Part shown: positions 1 through 11,341 of the stretch, in pieces
Layout of the letters: each line of letters opens with the position of its first letter
Numbering within the stretch: position 1 is the stretch's first letter
Assembly (NCBI RefSeq): GCF_030704535.1
Contig: NC_081817.1
Span: forward strand, 2,433,001-2,497,000
Length of the DNA stretch: 64,000 nucleotides
Reading direction: 5' to 3'
Origin: Vitis vinifera
Lineage: Eukaryota > Streptophyta > Magnoliopsida > Vitales > Vitaceae
The notes under the pieces: generated by a model
Database searches by the model: none
Told to the model about the DNA's origin: nothing
Seen by the model: only the letters and a program-made list of their open reading frames with translations
Position numbers and translations under genes: made by a program

Positions 1-19
1 CACTAATGTCTTCCTTTAG
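1..19 (+). CDS. 3' end of an upstream DUF674 locus B copy
   Basis: The first 19 bases match the end of the last B exon in the full units. They encode the end of the TNVFL C-terminus and a TAG stop at 17-19. The Thr-Asn pair is shared with unit 7 rather than the Thr-Lys of units 1-6. The rest of this copy lies outside the window. Confidence 0.75.
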
Positions 20-1271
20 AAAGAAGAAACAAAAACAAATGAAGGATAAGGGGATGATTTAGTTTGTTCTCCTCCCTTACAATCTATAAATTTGGTTGTT
101 TGAGGGCTGAACCATTCAAGTATGTAAACTCTCTTGGTTCTTGAATTTGTAAAAATCATAAAGTTCCGAATCTCTTAACAATGTTTATGCTTAATTGTCT
201 TTATGTAATGTAAACTCTCTTTGTCCTTATAAGAATCCCTGCATCGCCCCAATTTTATAGAACTAAAATAAGAATAATAATAAAAATTAATGTGTTATAC
301 AATCTGTCAAAGATCATTCCAAAATAAAGAGAAAGATGAGGTAAGATTTGTGTGGTAGGGCATTCAAATAAGAATAATTTAGGCACATTACAAGGTTATT
401 TCAAAGATAAAAGTATTATGACCATGTGGTAATGTTTTTTAAATGGTTATCAGAAAATAGTATTTGAGAATAATTCTTAAAAAGTTACCAATATTATTTC
501 CAAGAATAAAATCATGTTTGAGAATCAAATATGAAAAACAATTTTCATTGCTTGTTTTTTATGAAGATATTATGTAATTAACTATGATATAAATTTTTTT
601 AAAGAATTTGTTGGTAAAAATACTCTACAAAAAATTGTTCAAATCCATCAAAACCAACCAAATTGATTCAATTTTTAATAATCGTGAAGTTTAGTTAGCT
701 TTTGGAATCATGGAAATTGATTTAATTGATTCAAATAATTTTTATATTTGTTTTTCTTATCCCCTAATTGACAAAAATGGAATCAAATTGATGTTCTAAA
801 ATTTGTATTTCTTGTATGTGTGTGGACTCTATTTAAGTAATTCATTAATAATTACACTCCAATCAATTTTCAAATGCAAAAATCATATTCCAAGCAAAAA
901 TTTTAAATATATTTGAGACTTTATATCCAAAAGAATTTTAAACAACTTTTGAAAATTAATTCTACTTAAAATCTAATGTTTTGTTTAAGAAATATTTTCG
1001 AAAATAATTTTAGAAAAAATAATTCTTAAGATATTCCTTCATAACATTGCTAGTACAATAATGACAACAAAATTAAGTATATATATGAGTTTGGTTATGT
1101 AAGATATTCCTTCGGAATATTGCTTATAACACGGTTAATAAAGAACAGTAAAAAAAAGAAGAGAAAAAACAAAAGGTTTTTGAGGAGAAAGGAAAGAATT
1201 AATCAAAATTCAAGAAGTGCCACATTCTTGCTCATTATCCATCCGTTGTTTGTCCTTTTTTCCATGGCGAT

Positions 1272-1822
1272 ATGGCAAGTGAGGCAAATTACATTTTTTC
1301 GGACACTGAAAAAGCCGAGAAAGGTTATGTGAAAGGGGCAGTGACAGATATGGTAACGGATGCTTTGGTTGTGAAGCCTCTCTCCACTATGTCCATTGTT
1401 GATCTCCTCAACAAGTCCAATATACATGAAGTGGGAGGTGAACTGGAAGAGAAAGTGGTTGATTCCACCATGCGTGAAGTATGTGATCTAACCATCTGTA
1501 GCTCTTTTAGATTGAATAGCCTATCTTGATCATAATGTTATATAGAGTTGTATAGTGCTTATCTGCCTCATTCACAGACATTGTTTTTTCCGTATTGATA
1601 ATCCTTCCATCTCATTGTTTATAATCAAATTAAACTGAACTATTTATATATAGTAGTGGGTCAGATTTCTTTATGTTATTTCTTCTTAAATGAATGCTGT
1701 TGCTTTCACTTCTCCTGTTCTGTTTGCACTCATGATAGGGTTTGAAGCTGCTGATAAACGCATCGCTCCAGTCCAAAACTGCCTTGACGAATGTCTTCCT
1801 TGGGAATACAGGCCAGGCATAA
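1272..1822 (+). CDS. DUF674 C-terminal half-module protein, unit 1 locus A
   Basis: Two exons, 1272-1478 and 1739-1822, join in phase 0 through GAA|GTATGT and GATAG|GGT to give 96 aa. Residues about 17-69 carry the DUF674 pattern GYVKGAVTDMV, then VVKPLSTMS and ELEEKVVDS. Exon 2 adds GLKLLINASLQSKTALTNVF and ends NTGQA. This matches the C-terminal end of plant DUF674 proteins, whose molecular function is unknown. The N-terminal half is absent, so this is a half-module gene or an early pseudogene. The ATG is the second of two close ATGs; the first, at 1264, is in another frame and opens a short ORF ending at 1332. Expression cannot be judged. Confidence 0.7.
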
Positions 1823-1935
1823 AGAATTATGTTGGATTTCAAGTGCTACTTTTAGAAATAGTCAAGGGTTTTGTTTTGCAAAGTTTCTGGTTTTGTAAGC
1901 GGAAAATTAAATCTGCTTTCTGCATCTTAATTTAT

Positions 1936-2049
1936 GGAGGGTTTGAAACTGCAACGGCATCTATGCAGACCAAGCAAGCTCCTGCCAATGGCTTCCTTTG
2001 TAAAAGTTACAAAGGGCTTCTTAGCTTATATATCTACCCTCACAAGTAG
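1936..2049 (+). pseudogene. Degenerate second copy of the locus A terminal exon
   Basis: Downstream of the A stop the frame reads ASMQTKQAPANGFL, an evident decayed version of ASLQSKTALTNVFL, the end of A exon 2. It is preceded by GAGGGTTTGAAACTG, resembling the acceptor and start of that exon. The same relic recurs in units 2-6, so it predates their expansion. It may be left from an internal exon duplication. Confidence 0.6.
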
Positions 2050-2852
2050 AACTTTGCGTTGTTAGCCACAGGGTTTGAATCAAAAGGCATTTTTTTTAGA
2101 GAAATTAAGCTCTTACCACTATCATTATTACGCCCATTTACATCACTCCACTCCGTTCATGAATGAAAAAATTAATTTTGCCGAAAGCATAGCTGAAGAA
2201 GCTGAGAAGTGAATCATATTGTTAAACCACCAATTTTCTTGCAGTCAGTTTTTTGACTTTCAAATATGTTAATAGGGAAACAAATGTGTAAAATTGTGAA
2301 TTACCTCTCATTAAACAAACCTCTGATATCATGTTAAACTAACAATTTTCTTAAAAACTTGTCGGATTTGTGTTCATAATGTATATTATGCTTCTTTTAT
2401 ACTTCTAATATCACATTAAAATCTCTCCAAGAAATCGATAGTGTAAGGTTGATATTGGTAACTTCAAAATTACAGTTCCATCAATTTATATACAAAATGA
2501 TGTACATAATAAAGATACGTGAGATTTTAATGTGGTTGGACCAGACCTACATCCATGAATAAGAAGAACCACTTTACCATGCCATAGAAAATTTAATAAA
2601 GAATATAAACCAAATAAAAAAACAACTATTATGTCCTTGTTTTTACTCTACACCCCGAACTATCCTAAATAACCTTATGTCTACTCCTTGTATCTTCATA
2701 AGTTCATCATCATGTTATAACCTTTTCCCTAAATGACTAACAATATTTATATACATATTCTTAATAATTAACGTTTTTATTTTATAAAGAAAACTAATAT
2801 TAAAATGATATATGATTATAAAAATATTTTGTATAACATTCTTTATACAAGT

Positions 2853-3141
2853 ATGAGTTTGAAGTTTCTATTAGACACAAACAACAACAATTGAAGTCCT
2901 TTTTACTGAAGCGAGACAAGACTTCATTTATAATTTCCTCTTCAACCTTCAGGCTTTGCCTGTTGGAACTGTGATCAGTCTCCTTACAAAGAAGAGCAAG
3001 CTAGGTTGCCTCGATAACTTGTATGAGAGTGTTGAAAATCATAGTGAAAGCACCTACCTTAATTGGACTCATTCTTTAAACAATCATGTTGGGTTTTGTT
3101 TGGTTCTATGATAAGGCTTGAAGCTGCTGAAGGAAGCTTGG
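2853..3141 (+). pseudogene. DUF674 N-terminal fragment, unit 1 locus P
   Basis: It begins ATGAGTTTGAAG (MSLKFLLDT). After shifts of frame it shows the DUF674 N-terminal signature: phenylalanine-rich LFN, LPVGTVISLLTKK, a Cys-Leu-Asp-Asn-Leu-Tyr-Glu-Ser-Val stretch and Glu-Ser-Thr-Tyr-Leu. It then runs into a remnant of the terminal exon start (LKLLKEAW) that merges with the next leader. No continuous frame exists, so it is a pseudogene. Every unit carries the same piece in the same place. Confidence 0.75.
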
Positions 3142-3478
3142 TTATGTGAGATATTCCTTGAGAACATTGGCTATACTATTGCTAAGAAAGAATAGAACCC
3201 AAAATCTTTTTAGGAGAAGAGAAAGAATCAAAATTCAAAACCATACTTGCAAAAAGAGAACCAAAACCATTAATTAAGGAGAAAGGAAAGAACCAAAACC
3301 ACTTTATCTTTGCTCATATATATAATTAATTTAAAACAAGAAGAGAGTCATTAATTCCAGATCAAGATCACTAGTTAGCTATTTTAATTTCATCTCTTTT
3401 TTTTCTTTCTCTCTCTATTTTTGTTTTGAAGCTCAATTCGAAGTACTTAAAAGTTAGCACGCTACTTTTCTCAAGGAA
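3142..3478 (+). promoter_or_regulatory. Promoter and 5' leader of locus B, unit 1 (representative)
   Basis: The stretch between P and the B start codon holds a TATA-like CATATATATAAT at about 3315-3326 and a CT-rich tract near 3395-3420, typical of plant leader pyrimidine patches. Its 5' half (GTTATGTGAGATATTCC, then an AGGAGAA..GGAAAGAA-like block and ATCAAAATTCAAAA) resembles the leader before locus A. The two loci therefore seem to share an ancestral promoter. All units contain the equivalent stretch. Transcription starts are not mapped. Confidence 0.4.
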
Positions 3479-4860
3479 ATGTCTTCCATGTCATGTAAGC
3501 TTACAAAACTTAGTTGAATTATATGTTTGTTAATTTCCTTATTTTCTTGATTAATTAAGCTGCTCTAGACTGTGAGAACCCTTTAGGTCTGGAGGAGTTC
3601 AAGAAATTTTTTCTCTTGTTAATTTGATATGGGATATCATGAAGGTATATACAGACACACACACACACACATTCCTCTTAACCTTATAAATACATTTTGA
3701 AGCCACAAAAACCTTTTGAGCCCAAAGCCGATAGTATCTATATGGTTGAAAGCAAGTGGTTACATAACAAATTTTGGTTATGATCCAAAACTAATTTTTG
3801 TTTTATGGTCCAATTCATGCATGGCAACCAAAGCGACCCCTAAGATGAGCTTGAAGCTTCTAATCAACAAAAAGGATGATAAAGTTGTCTTTGCTGAAGC
3901 TGAATATGATTTCATAGATTTCCTATTCAACCTCCTAACTTTGCCCATTGGCACCATCGTGAGTTTACTTCCAAAAGAAAATTGCCTAAGAAACCTACAT
4001 AAAAGTATCAACAAACTGGAAGAAGCTTCCTTGCTGCCACAAAGTGTGGACGCTATTCTTCGTTTCTTTGATCTTCCTTTGTCATCAAGTGATAGACATG
4101 TGAAGGACGGCTTAGTTACCTACATGGTGGCTGATGACTTGTCGGTAACACCCATGTCCATGACATCAACCATGGCTCTGTTTAAGAAGTACAACATACA
4201 AGAAGTTGATGTTCTTGAGGAAAAGGTGGTTTCAATTGAGTTTGTAGGGGTAAACAATTCTCTACCTTGTTGGGTTTTAATTGATTTCTTTTCTGCCCTA
4301 TACTCTTGCAGATTTGGTTGGAGTTATCCTTTTCACATGACACAATTAATCAGTAGATTTTACTTGCAAATTATTAAGCCTTGTTTGATAATTGATTTTG
4401 AAAATAGTTTTTTGTCATTCAAAATAAACAGAAAAACACGTTTTCAATTATGAAATAGAAAACATGATGTTTTTAAATAACATCTTTTAGTTAATTGTTT
4501 TATTTGTTTTTTTAAGAGTTGTTTTAAAAAATAATTTTACAAATATGAAAAAAAAATGATTAAAAACATAGTATTAAATGTAAAAAAAATTAACATTAAA
4601 AAAATAGATTGAAGAACTTTTTAGGTTCTCCAACACATTTTTATTCTATAAATTATTATAAAATAGTTTTAAAGAACTGTTCTCAAGAAGTGTTTTCCAT
4701 AAATGTTTTCAAAAACAGTCTTAATTTTTGTTTGAAGTTTTGAAAGGTACTTTCTTTTCTAATGTTGATTTAATCCATCTTTTTGTTCACTTTTCAGGCT
4801 TTGCGCTTGTTGCATTGTGCTTTGCATTCCAAGGAAGCTCTCACTAAGGACTTCCTTTAG
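3479..4860 (+). CDS. Compact DUF674 protein, unit 1 locus B
   Basis: Proposed exons are 3479-3494, 3834-4249 and 4798-4860, giving 164 aa. The 16-nt first exon (ATG in a good AAATG context, then |GTAAGC) joins in phase 1 to give MSSMSSTPKMSLKLL, a typical DUF674 N-terminus. The last intron is |GTAAAC...TTCAG|. The N-terminal half (about residues 8-75) carries VVFAEAEYDFIDFLFNLL and LPIGTIVSLL. The C-terminal half carries LVTYMVADDLSVTPMS and ends LHCALHSKEALTKDFL. The usual DUF674 middle with paired cysteines is missing. This copy also lacks 11 residues present in unit 5 (in-frame losses near 4035-4055). An alternative start is ATG 3821 (MATKATPKM), with poor context. Function unknown. Confidence 0.75.
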
Positions 4861-6119
4861 AAAGAAGAAACAAAAACAAAAGAAGGATAAGGGGATGATT
4901 TAGTTTGTTCTCCTCCCTTACAATCTATAAATTTGGTTGTTTGAGGGCTAAACCATTGGAGTATGTAAACTCTCTTTGTTCTTGAATTTGTAACAATAAA
5001 AAAGTCCTGAATCTCTAAATAATGTTTATGCTTAATTGCCTTTATATAATGTAAACTCTTTTTGTCCTTATAAAGAATATTTGCAGAGCTCCAATTTTAT
5101 AGAACTGGAATAAGAATAATATTAATAAAAATTAATGTGCTATACAATTTGTCAAAGATCATTCCAACATAAAGAGAAAGAGGAGGTGAGATTTGTGTGA
5201 TAGGGCATTCAAATAAGAATAATTTGGGTACATTACGAGGCTATTTCAAAGATAAAAGTATTATGACTATGTGGTTATGTTTTTCAAATGGTTATCAAAA
5301 AATAGTATTTCAAAACAATTCTTAAAAAGTTACCAATTATTTCCAAGAATAAAATCATGTTTGAGAATCAAATATGAAAAACAATTTTCATTACTTGTTC
5401 TTTATGAAGATATTATGGAATTAAGTATAATATAAAACCTCTTAAAGAATTCTTTAGTAAAAATGCTCTATAAAAAATTGTTCGAATCCATCAAAACCAA
5501 CCAAATTGGTTCAATTTTTAATATTCGTGAAGTTTAGTTAGGTTTTGGAATCATGGAAATTGATTTAATTGATTCAATGTTTATTTTTATATCCATTTTT
5601 CTTATCCCCTAATTGACAAAAATGGAATCAAAACGATGTTCTAAAATTTGTATTTCTTGTATGTGTGTGGACTCTAATTAAGTAATTCATTAATAATTAC
5701 ACTCAAATCAATTTTCAAACACAAAAATCATGTTTCAAACAAAAATTTTAAATATATTTGAGACTTTATTTCCAAAATAATTTTAAATAACTTTTGAAAA
5801 TTAATTCTATTTAAAATTGTATGTTTTCTTTAAGAAATATTTTTGAAAATAAATTAAAAATAATAATTTTTAAGATATTCCTTTAGAACATTGCTACTAC
5901 AATAATGACAACAAAATTAAGTATATATATGAGTTTGGTTATGTAAGTAAGATATTTCTTCCGAACATTGCTTATAACACGGTTAATAAAGAACAGTAAA
6001 AAAAAGAAGAGAAAAAACAAAAGGTTTTTGAGGAGAAAGGAAAGAATTAATCAAAATTCAAGAAGTCCCACATTCTTGCTCATTATCCATCCGTTGTTTG
6101 TCCTTTTTTCCATGGCGAT

Positions 6120-6670
6120 ATGACAAGTGAGGCAAATTACATTTTTTCGGACACTGAAAAAGCCGAGAAAGGTTATGTTAAAGGGGCAGTGACAGATATG
6201 GTAACGGATGCTTTGGTTGTGAAGCCTCTTTCCACTATGTCCATTGTTGATCTCCTCAACAAGTCCAATATAAATGAAGTGGGAGGTGAACTGGAAGAGA
6301 AAGCGGTTGACTCCACCATGCGTGAAGTATGTGATCTAACCATCTGTAGCTCTTTTAGATTGAATAGCCTATCTTGATCATAATGTTATATAGAGTTGTA
6401 TAGTGCTTATCTGCCTCATTCACAGACATTGTTTTTTCCGTATTGATAATCCTTCCATCTCATTGTTTATAATCAAATTAAACTGAACTATTTATATATA
6501 GTAGTGGGTCAGATTTCTTTATGTTATTTCTTCTTAAATGAATGCTGTTGCTATCACTTCTCATGTTCTGTTTGCACTCATGATAGGGTTTGAAGCTGCT
6601 GATAAACGCATCGCTCCAGTCCAAAACTGCCTTGACGAATGTCTTCCTTGGGAATACAGGCCAGGCATAA
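6120..6670 (+). CDS. DUF674 C-terminal half-module protein, unit 2 locus A
   Basis: Exons 6120-6326 and 6587-6670 give 96 aa. Residue 2 is Thr instead of Ala (ATGACAAGT), and the exon end reads EEKAVDSTMRE, where other copies have EEKVVDS. Splice sites GAA|GTATGT and GATAG|GGT are kept. As elsewhere, the protein has only the VKGAVTDMV to ASLQSKTALTNVF half of DUF674. It is intact as a reading frame. Function and expression are unknown. Confidence 0.65.
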
Positions 6671-7691
6671 AGAATTATGTTGGATTTCAAGTGCTACTTT
6701 CAGAAATACTCAAGGCTTTTGTTTTGCAAAGTTTCTGGTTTTGTAAGCAGAAGATTAAATCTGCTTATTTATGGAGGGTTTGAAACTGCGACGGCATCTA
6801 TGCAGACCAAGCAAGCTTCTGCCAATGGCTTGCTTTTTAAAAGTTACAAAGGACTTCTTAGCTTATATATCCACCCTCACAAGTAGAACTTTGCATTATT
6901 AGCCCCAGGGTTTGATTCTAAAGGCATTTCTTTAGAGAAATGCAGCTCTTACCACTGTCATTATTACGCCCATTTACATCACTCCACTCCGTTCATGAAT
7001 GAAAAAATTAATTTTACCGAAAGCATAGCTGAAGAAGCTGAGAAGTGAATCATATGGTTAAACTACCAATTTTCTTACAGTCGGTTTTTGACTTTCAAAT
7101 ATGCTAACAGGGAAACAAATATGTAAAATTGTGAATGACCTCTCATCAAATGAACCTCTGATATCATGTTAAACTAACAATTTTCCTAAAAGCTTCACTT
7201 GTAGGATTTGGGTTCATAATGTATATCATCCTTCTTTAATACGTATAATATCACATTGAAATCTCTCAAGGAAATTGATAGTGTAAGGTTGATATTGGCA
7301 ACTTCAAAGTTACAGTTCCATCAATTTATATACAAAATGATGTACATAATAAAGATATATGAGATTTTAACGTGGTTTGACCAAACCAACATCCATTAAT
7401 AAGAAGAACCACTTTACCGTACCATAGAAAATATAATAAAGAATATAACCAAATAAAAAGACAACTATTATGTCCTTGTTTTTACTCTACACCTTGAACC
7501 ATCCTGAAACCTTATATCTACTCCTTGTATCTTCATAAGTTCATCCATCATGTTATAACTTTTTCCCTTAATGACTTACAATATTTATATATATATTCTT
7601 AATAATTAACATTTTTAATTTATAAAGAAAACTAATATTAAAATGATATACAAGTATAGAAAATATTTTGTATAACATTCTTTATACAAAT

Positions 7692-7980
7692 ATGAGTTTG
7701 AAGCTTCTATTAGACACGAACAACAACAATTGAAGTCATTTTTACTAAAATAAGACAAGACTTAATTTATAGATTTCCTCTTCAACCTTAAGGCTTTGCC
7801 TGTTAGAACTGTGATTAGTCCTCTTACAAAGAAGAGCAAGGTTGGTTGCCTCGATAACTTGTATGAGAGTGTTGAAAATCTCAGTGAAAGCACCTACCTT
7901 AATTGGACTCACTCTTTAAACAATCATGTTGAGTTTTGTTTTGTTTTATGATAGGTTTTGAAGTTGTTGAAGGAAGCTTG
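7692..7980 (+). pseudogene. DUF674 N-terminal fragment, unit 2 locus P
   Basis: It starts ATGAGTTTGAAGCTTCTA and holds the frameshifted N-terminal signature (LFN, LPVRTVIS-like, DNLYESVENL). It ends in a terminal-exon remnant GGTTTTGAAGTTGTTGAAGG at about 7954-7973. It cannot encode a continuous product. Confidence 0.7.
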
Positions 7981-8319
7981 GTTATGTGAGATATTCCTTG
8001 AGAACATTGCCTATACCATTGCTAAGAAAGAATAGAACCCAAAAACTTTTTAGGAGAAGGGAAAGAATCAAAATTCAAAACCATACTTGCAAAAATAGAA
8101 CCAAAACCATTAATTGGGGAGAAAGGAAAGAACCAAAACCACTTTGTCTTTTTTTTATATACATAATGAAATTAAAACAAGAAGAGAGCCATTAATTCCA
8201 CTTCAATCACTAGTTAGTTATTTTAATTTCATCTTTTCTCTCTCTCTCTCTCTCTCTCTTTTAGTTTTGAAGCTCAAATCTAGGTACTTAAAAGCTAGTA
8301 GGCTACTTTTCTCGAGGAA

Positions 8320-9745
8320 ATGGCTCCCATATCATGTAAGCTTACCAAACTTAGTTGAATTATATGTTTGTTAATTTCCTTGTTTTCTTGATTAATTAAG
8401 CTGCTCCAAACCTAAATGGTTCTCACGGCTTAAACTATGTTTAGGTCTGGAGCAATTTTTAAGAATTTTTTTCTCCTATTTGATATGGGATATCATGAAG
8501 GTATATATATACATACACACGTACCTCTTAACCTATAAATGCATTTTGAGGCCACAAAAACCTTTTGAGCCAAAAACCGACAGTATCTATATGGTTGAAA
8601 GCAAGTGATTACATAACAAATTTTGGTTATGGTCCAAAACTAATTTTGGTTTTATGGTCCAATTCATGCATGGCAACTAAAGCAGGCCCTAAGATGAGCT
8701 TGAAGCTTCTAATCAACAAAAAGGACAATAAAGTTGTCTTTGCTGAAGCTGAATATTATTTCATAGATTTCCTATTCAACCTCCTGACTTTGCCCATTGG
8801 CACCATCGTGAGTTTGCTCCCAAAAGAAAATTGCCTAAGAAACCTGCATGAAAGTATCAACAAACTGGAAGAAGCTTACTTGCTGCCTAACCAAAGCAAT
8901 GACTCGTCCCTAAAACTGAATACACCAGTCAATGCTATTCTTCCTTTCTTTGATCCTCCTTTATCATGGAGTGATAGACATGTGAAGGACAACTTGGTTA
9001 CGTACATGGTGGCTAATGACTTGTCGGTTACACCCATGTCTATGACATCAACCATGGCTCTGTTTAAAAAGTACAACATAAGCGAAGTTGGTGTTCTTGA
9101 GGAAAAGGTGGTTGCCATTGGCCTTGAAGAGGTAAACAATTCTCTGGCTTATTGGGCTTTAATTGATTTCTTTTTTGCCCTAGATTCTTGCATATTTGGT
9201 TGGAGTTATCCTTTTCTCAAGACACAACTAATCAGTAGATGTTACTTGCAAATTATTAAGCCTTGCTGGTAATTGATTTTGAAAATAGTTTTCTGTATTA
9301 CATAATAAACAAAAAAAAAAAATATTTTCAATTAGGAAATAGAAAACATGATGCTTTTAAATAACATTTCTTAGTTCATTGTTTTTATTTATCTTTTCAG
9401 AGTTGCTTTAAAAAATAATTTTAAAAATATGAAAAAATGATTAAAAATATAATATTACAGATAAAATTATTTTTAAAAACAGGAAAAAAAATATTAAAGA
9501 ACGTTTTAGGTTTTCCAACACATTTTTATCCTATAAATTATTATAAAATAGTTTTAAAGGACCGTTCTCAATAATTGTTTTCCCTAAATGTTTTCAAAAA
9601 CAGTCTTAATTTTTGTTTGAAGTTATGAAAGGTACTTTCTTTTCTAATGTTGATTTAATCCATCTTTTTGTTCACTTTTCAGGCTTTGCTCTTGTTGCAT
9701 TGTGCTTTGCATTCCAAGGAAGCTCTCACTAAGGTCTTCCTTTAG
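8320..9745 (+). CDS. Compact DUF674 protein, unit 2 locus B
   Basis: Exons 8320-8335, 8683-9131 and 9683-9745 give 175 aa. The N-terminus is MAPISSGPKMSLKLLINKKD. The middle has LLPNQSNDSSLKLNTPVNAI, the segment partly missing in unit 1. The C-terminus is ALLLLHCALHSKEALTKVFL and TAG. Splice phases (1, then 0) equal those of all sister copies. The leader upstream has a long CT repeat at about 8235-8260. The frame is whole. An alternative start is ATG 8670. Confidence 0.75.
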
Positions 9746-10870
9746 AAAGAAGAAACAAAAACAAAAGATGGATAAGGGGATGATTTAGTTTTTTCTCCTC
9801 CCTTACAATCTATAAATTTGGTTGTTTGAGAGCTAAACCATTCGAGTATGTAAACTCTCTTTGTTCTTGAATTTGTAAAAATCATAAAGTTCTCAATCTC
9901 TAAATAATGTTTGTGCTTAATTGTCTTTATATAATGTAAACTCTTTGTCCTTATAAAGAATCCTTGCATAGCCTCATTTTATAGAACTAGAATAAGAATA
10001 AGAAAAAAATTAATGTGCTATACAATTTGTCAAAGATCATTCAAAAATAAAGAGAAAGAGGAGGTGAGATTTGTGTGGTAAGGCATTCAAATAAGAATAA
10101 TTCGGGTACATTAGGAGGTTATTTCAAAGATAAAAGTATTATGACTATGGTAATGTTTTTTAAATGGTTATCAAAAATCAGTATTTGAGAACAATTCTTA
10201 AAAAGTTATCAATTAATTTCAAGAATAAAATCATGTTTGAAAATCAAATATGAAAAACAATTTTCATTGCTTGTTTTTTTGTGAAGTTATTATAGAATTA
10301 AGTATAATATAAAACCTTGTAAAGAATTCTTCGATAAAAATACTCTATAAAAAATTGTTTGAATCCATCAAAATCAACCAAACTGTTCAATTTTTTATAT
10401 TAATTGTGAAGTTCATTTAGGTTTTGAAATCGTGGAAACTGATTTAATTGATTCAATGTTCATTTTTATATTTGTTTTTTTTATTCCCTAATTGACAAAA
10501 TCGGAATCAAAACGGTATTCTAAAATTTGTATTTTTTGTATGTGTGTAGACTCTATTTAAGTAATTCATTAATAATTACACTCCAATCAATTTTCAAATG
10601 CAAAAATCATATTCCAAATAAAAATTTTAAATATATTTGAGACTTTATATCCAAAAGAATTTTAAATAACTTTTGAAAATTAATTCTACTTCAAATCGTA
10701 TGTTTTGTTTAAGAAATATTTTCGAAAATAATTTTAGAAAAAATAATTCTTAAGATATTCCTTCAGACCATTGCTTATAACACGGTTAATAAAGAATAAT
10801 AAAAACAATAAACAAAAGGTTTTTGAGGAGAAATGAAATAATTAATCAAAATTCAAGCAGTGCCACATAT

Positions 10871-11341
10871 ATGGTAACGGATGCTTTGGTTGTGAAGCCT
10901 CTTTCCACTATGTCCATTGTTGATCTCCTCAACAAGTCCAATATAAATGAAGTGGGAGGTGAACTGGAGGAGAAAGTGGTTGATTCCACCATGCGTGAAG
11001 TATGTGATCTAACCATCTGTAGCTCTTTTAGATTGAATAGCCTATCTTGATCATAATGTTATATAGAGTTGTATAGTGCTTATCTGCCTCATTCACAGAT
11101 TGGTTTTTCCGTATTGATAATCCTTCCATCTCATTGTTTATAATCAAATTAAACTGAACTATTTATATATAGTAGTGGGTCAGATTTCTTTATGTTATTT
11201 CTTCTTAAATGAATGCTGTTGCTATCACTTCTCATGTTCTGTTTGCACTCATGATAGGGTTTGAAGCTGCTGATAAACGCATCGCTCCAGTCCAAAACTG
11301 CCTTGACGAATGTCTTCCTTGGGAATACAGGCCAGGCATAA
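10871..11341 (+). CDS. Shortened DUF674 C-terminal half-module protein, unit 3 locus A
   Basis: Exons 10871-10999 and 11258-11341 give 70 aa, starting MVTDALVVKPLS. Relative to unit 4 the sequence coding for the first 26 residues (through VKGAVTY) is deleted; the join reads GTGCCACATATATGG, with ACATAT-like microhomology. Unit 5 has the same junction, so the deletion is inherited. The start is an internal Met, so the product may not be functional. Confidence 0.5.

Larger units (their letters stand above)
20..4860 (+). repeat. Array unit 1
   Basis: Bases 20-1093 are AT-rich spacer with no gene seen. A promoter-like leader follows at about 1094-1271, then locus A (1272-1822) and a degenerate second C-terminal exon near 1936-2049. 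Bases 2050-2850 are AT-rich and non-coding. Then come locus P (2853-3141), a second leader (3142-3478) and locus B (3479-4860). From the A intron rightwards this unit is closest to unit 5, with landmarks exactly 19,084 bp apart. Confidence 0.9.
4861..9745 (+). repeat. Array unit 2
   Basis: Spacer 4861-5940 is AT-rich without a gene. Locus A lies at 6120-6670, the degenerate terminal exon near 6773-6886, an AT-rich non-coding stretch at 6890-7690, P at 7692-7980 and B at 8320-9745. From 6120 to 9969 landmarks lie 9,562-9,564 bp from those of unit 4, so units 2 and 4 are a recent pair. Confidence 0.9.

Noticed and set aside
1630-1842. 70-aa - strand frame repeated in six units (starts MKSNIILYAWPVFPRK)
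   Set aside because: It is antisense to the A intron and exon 2. Its conservation is explained by the tandem copies and it resembles no known protein.
3716-3820. Open extension upstream of MATK in locus B (SPKPIVSIWLKASGYITN...)
   Set aside because: It does not begin with ATG, has no DUF674 similarity and is best read as the first intron.
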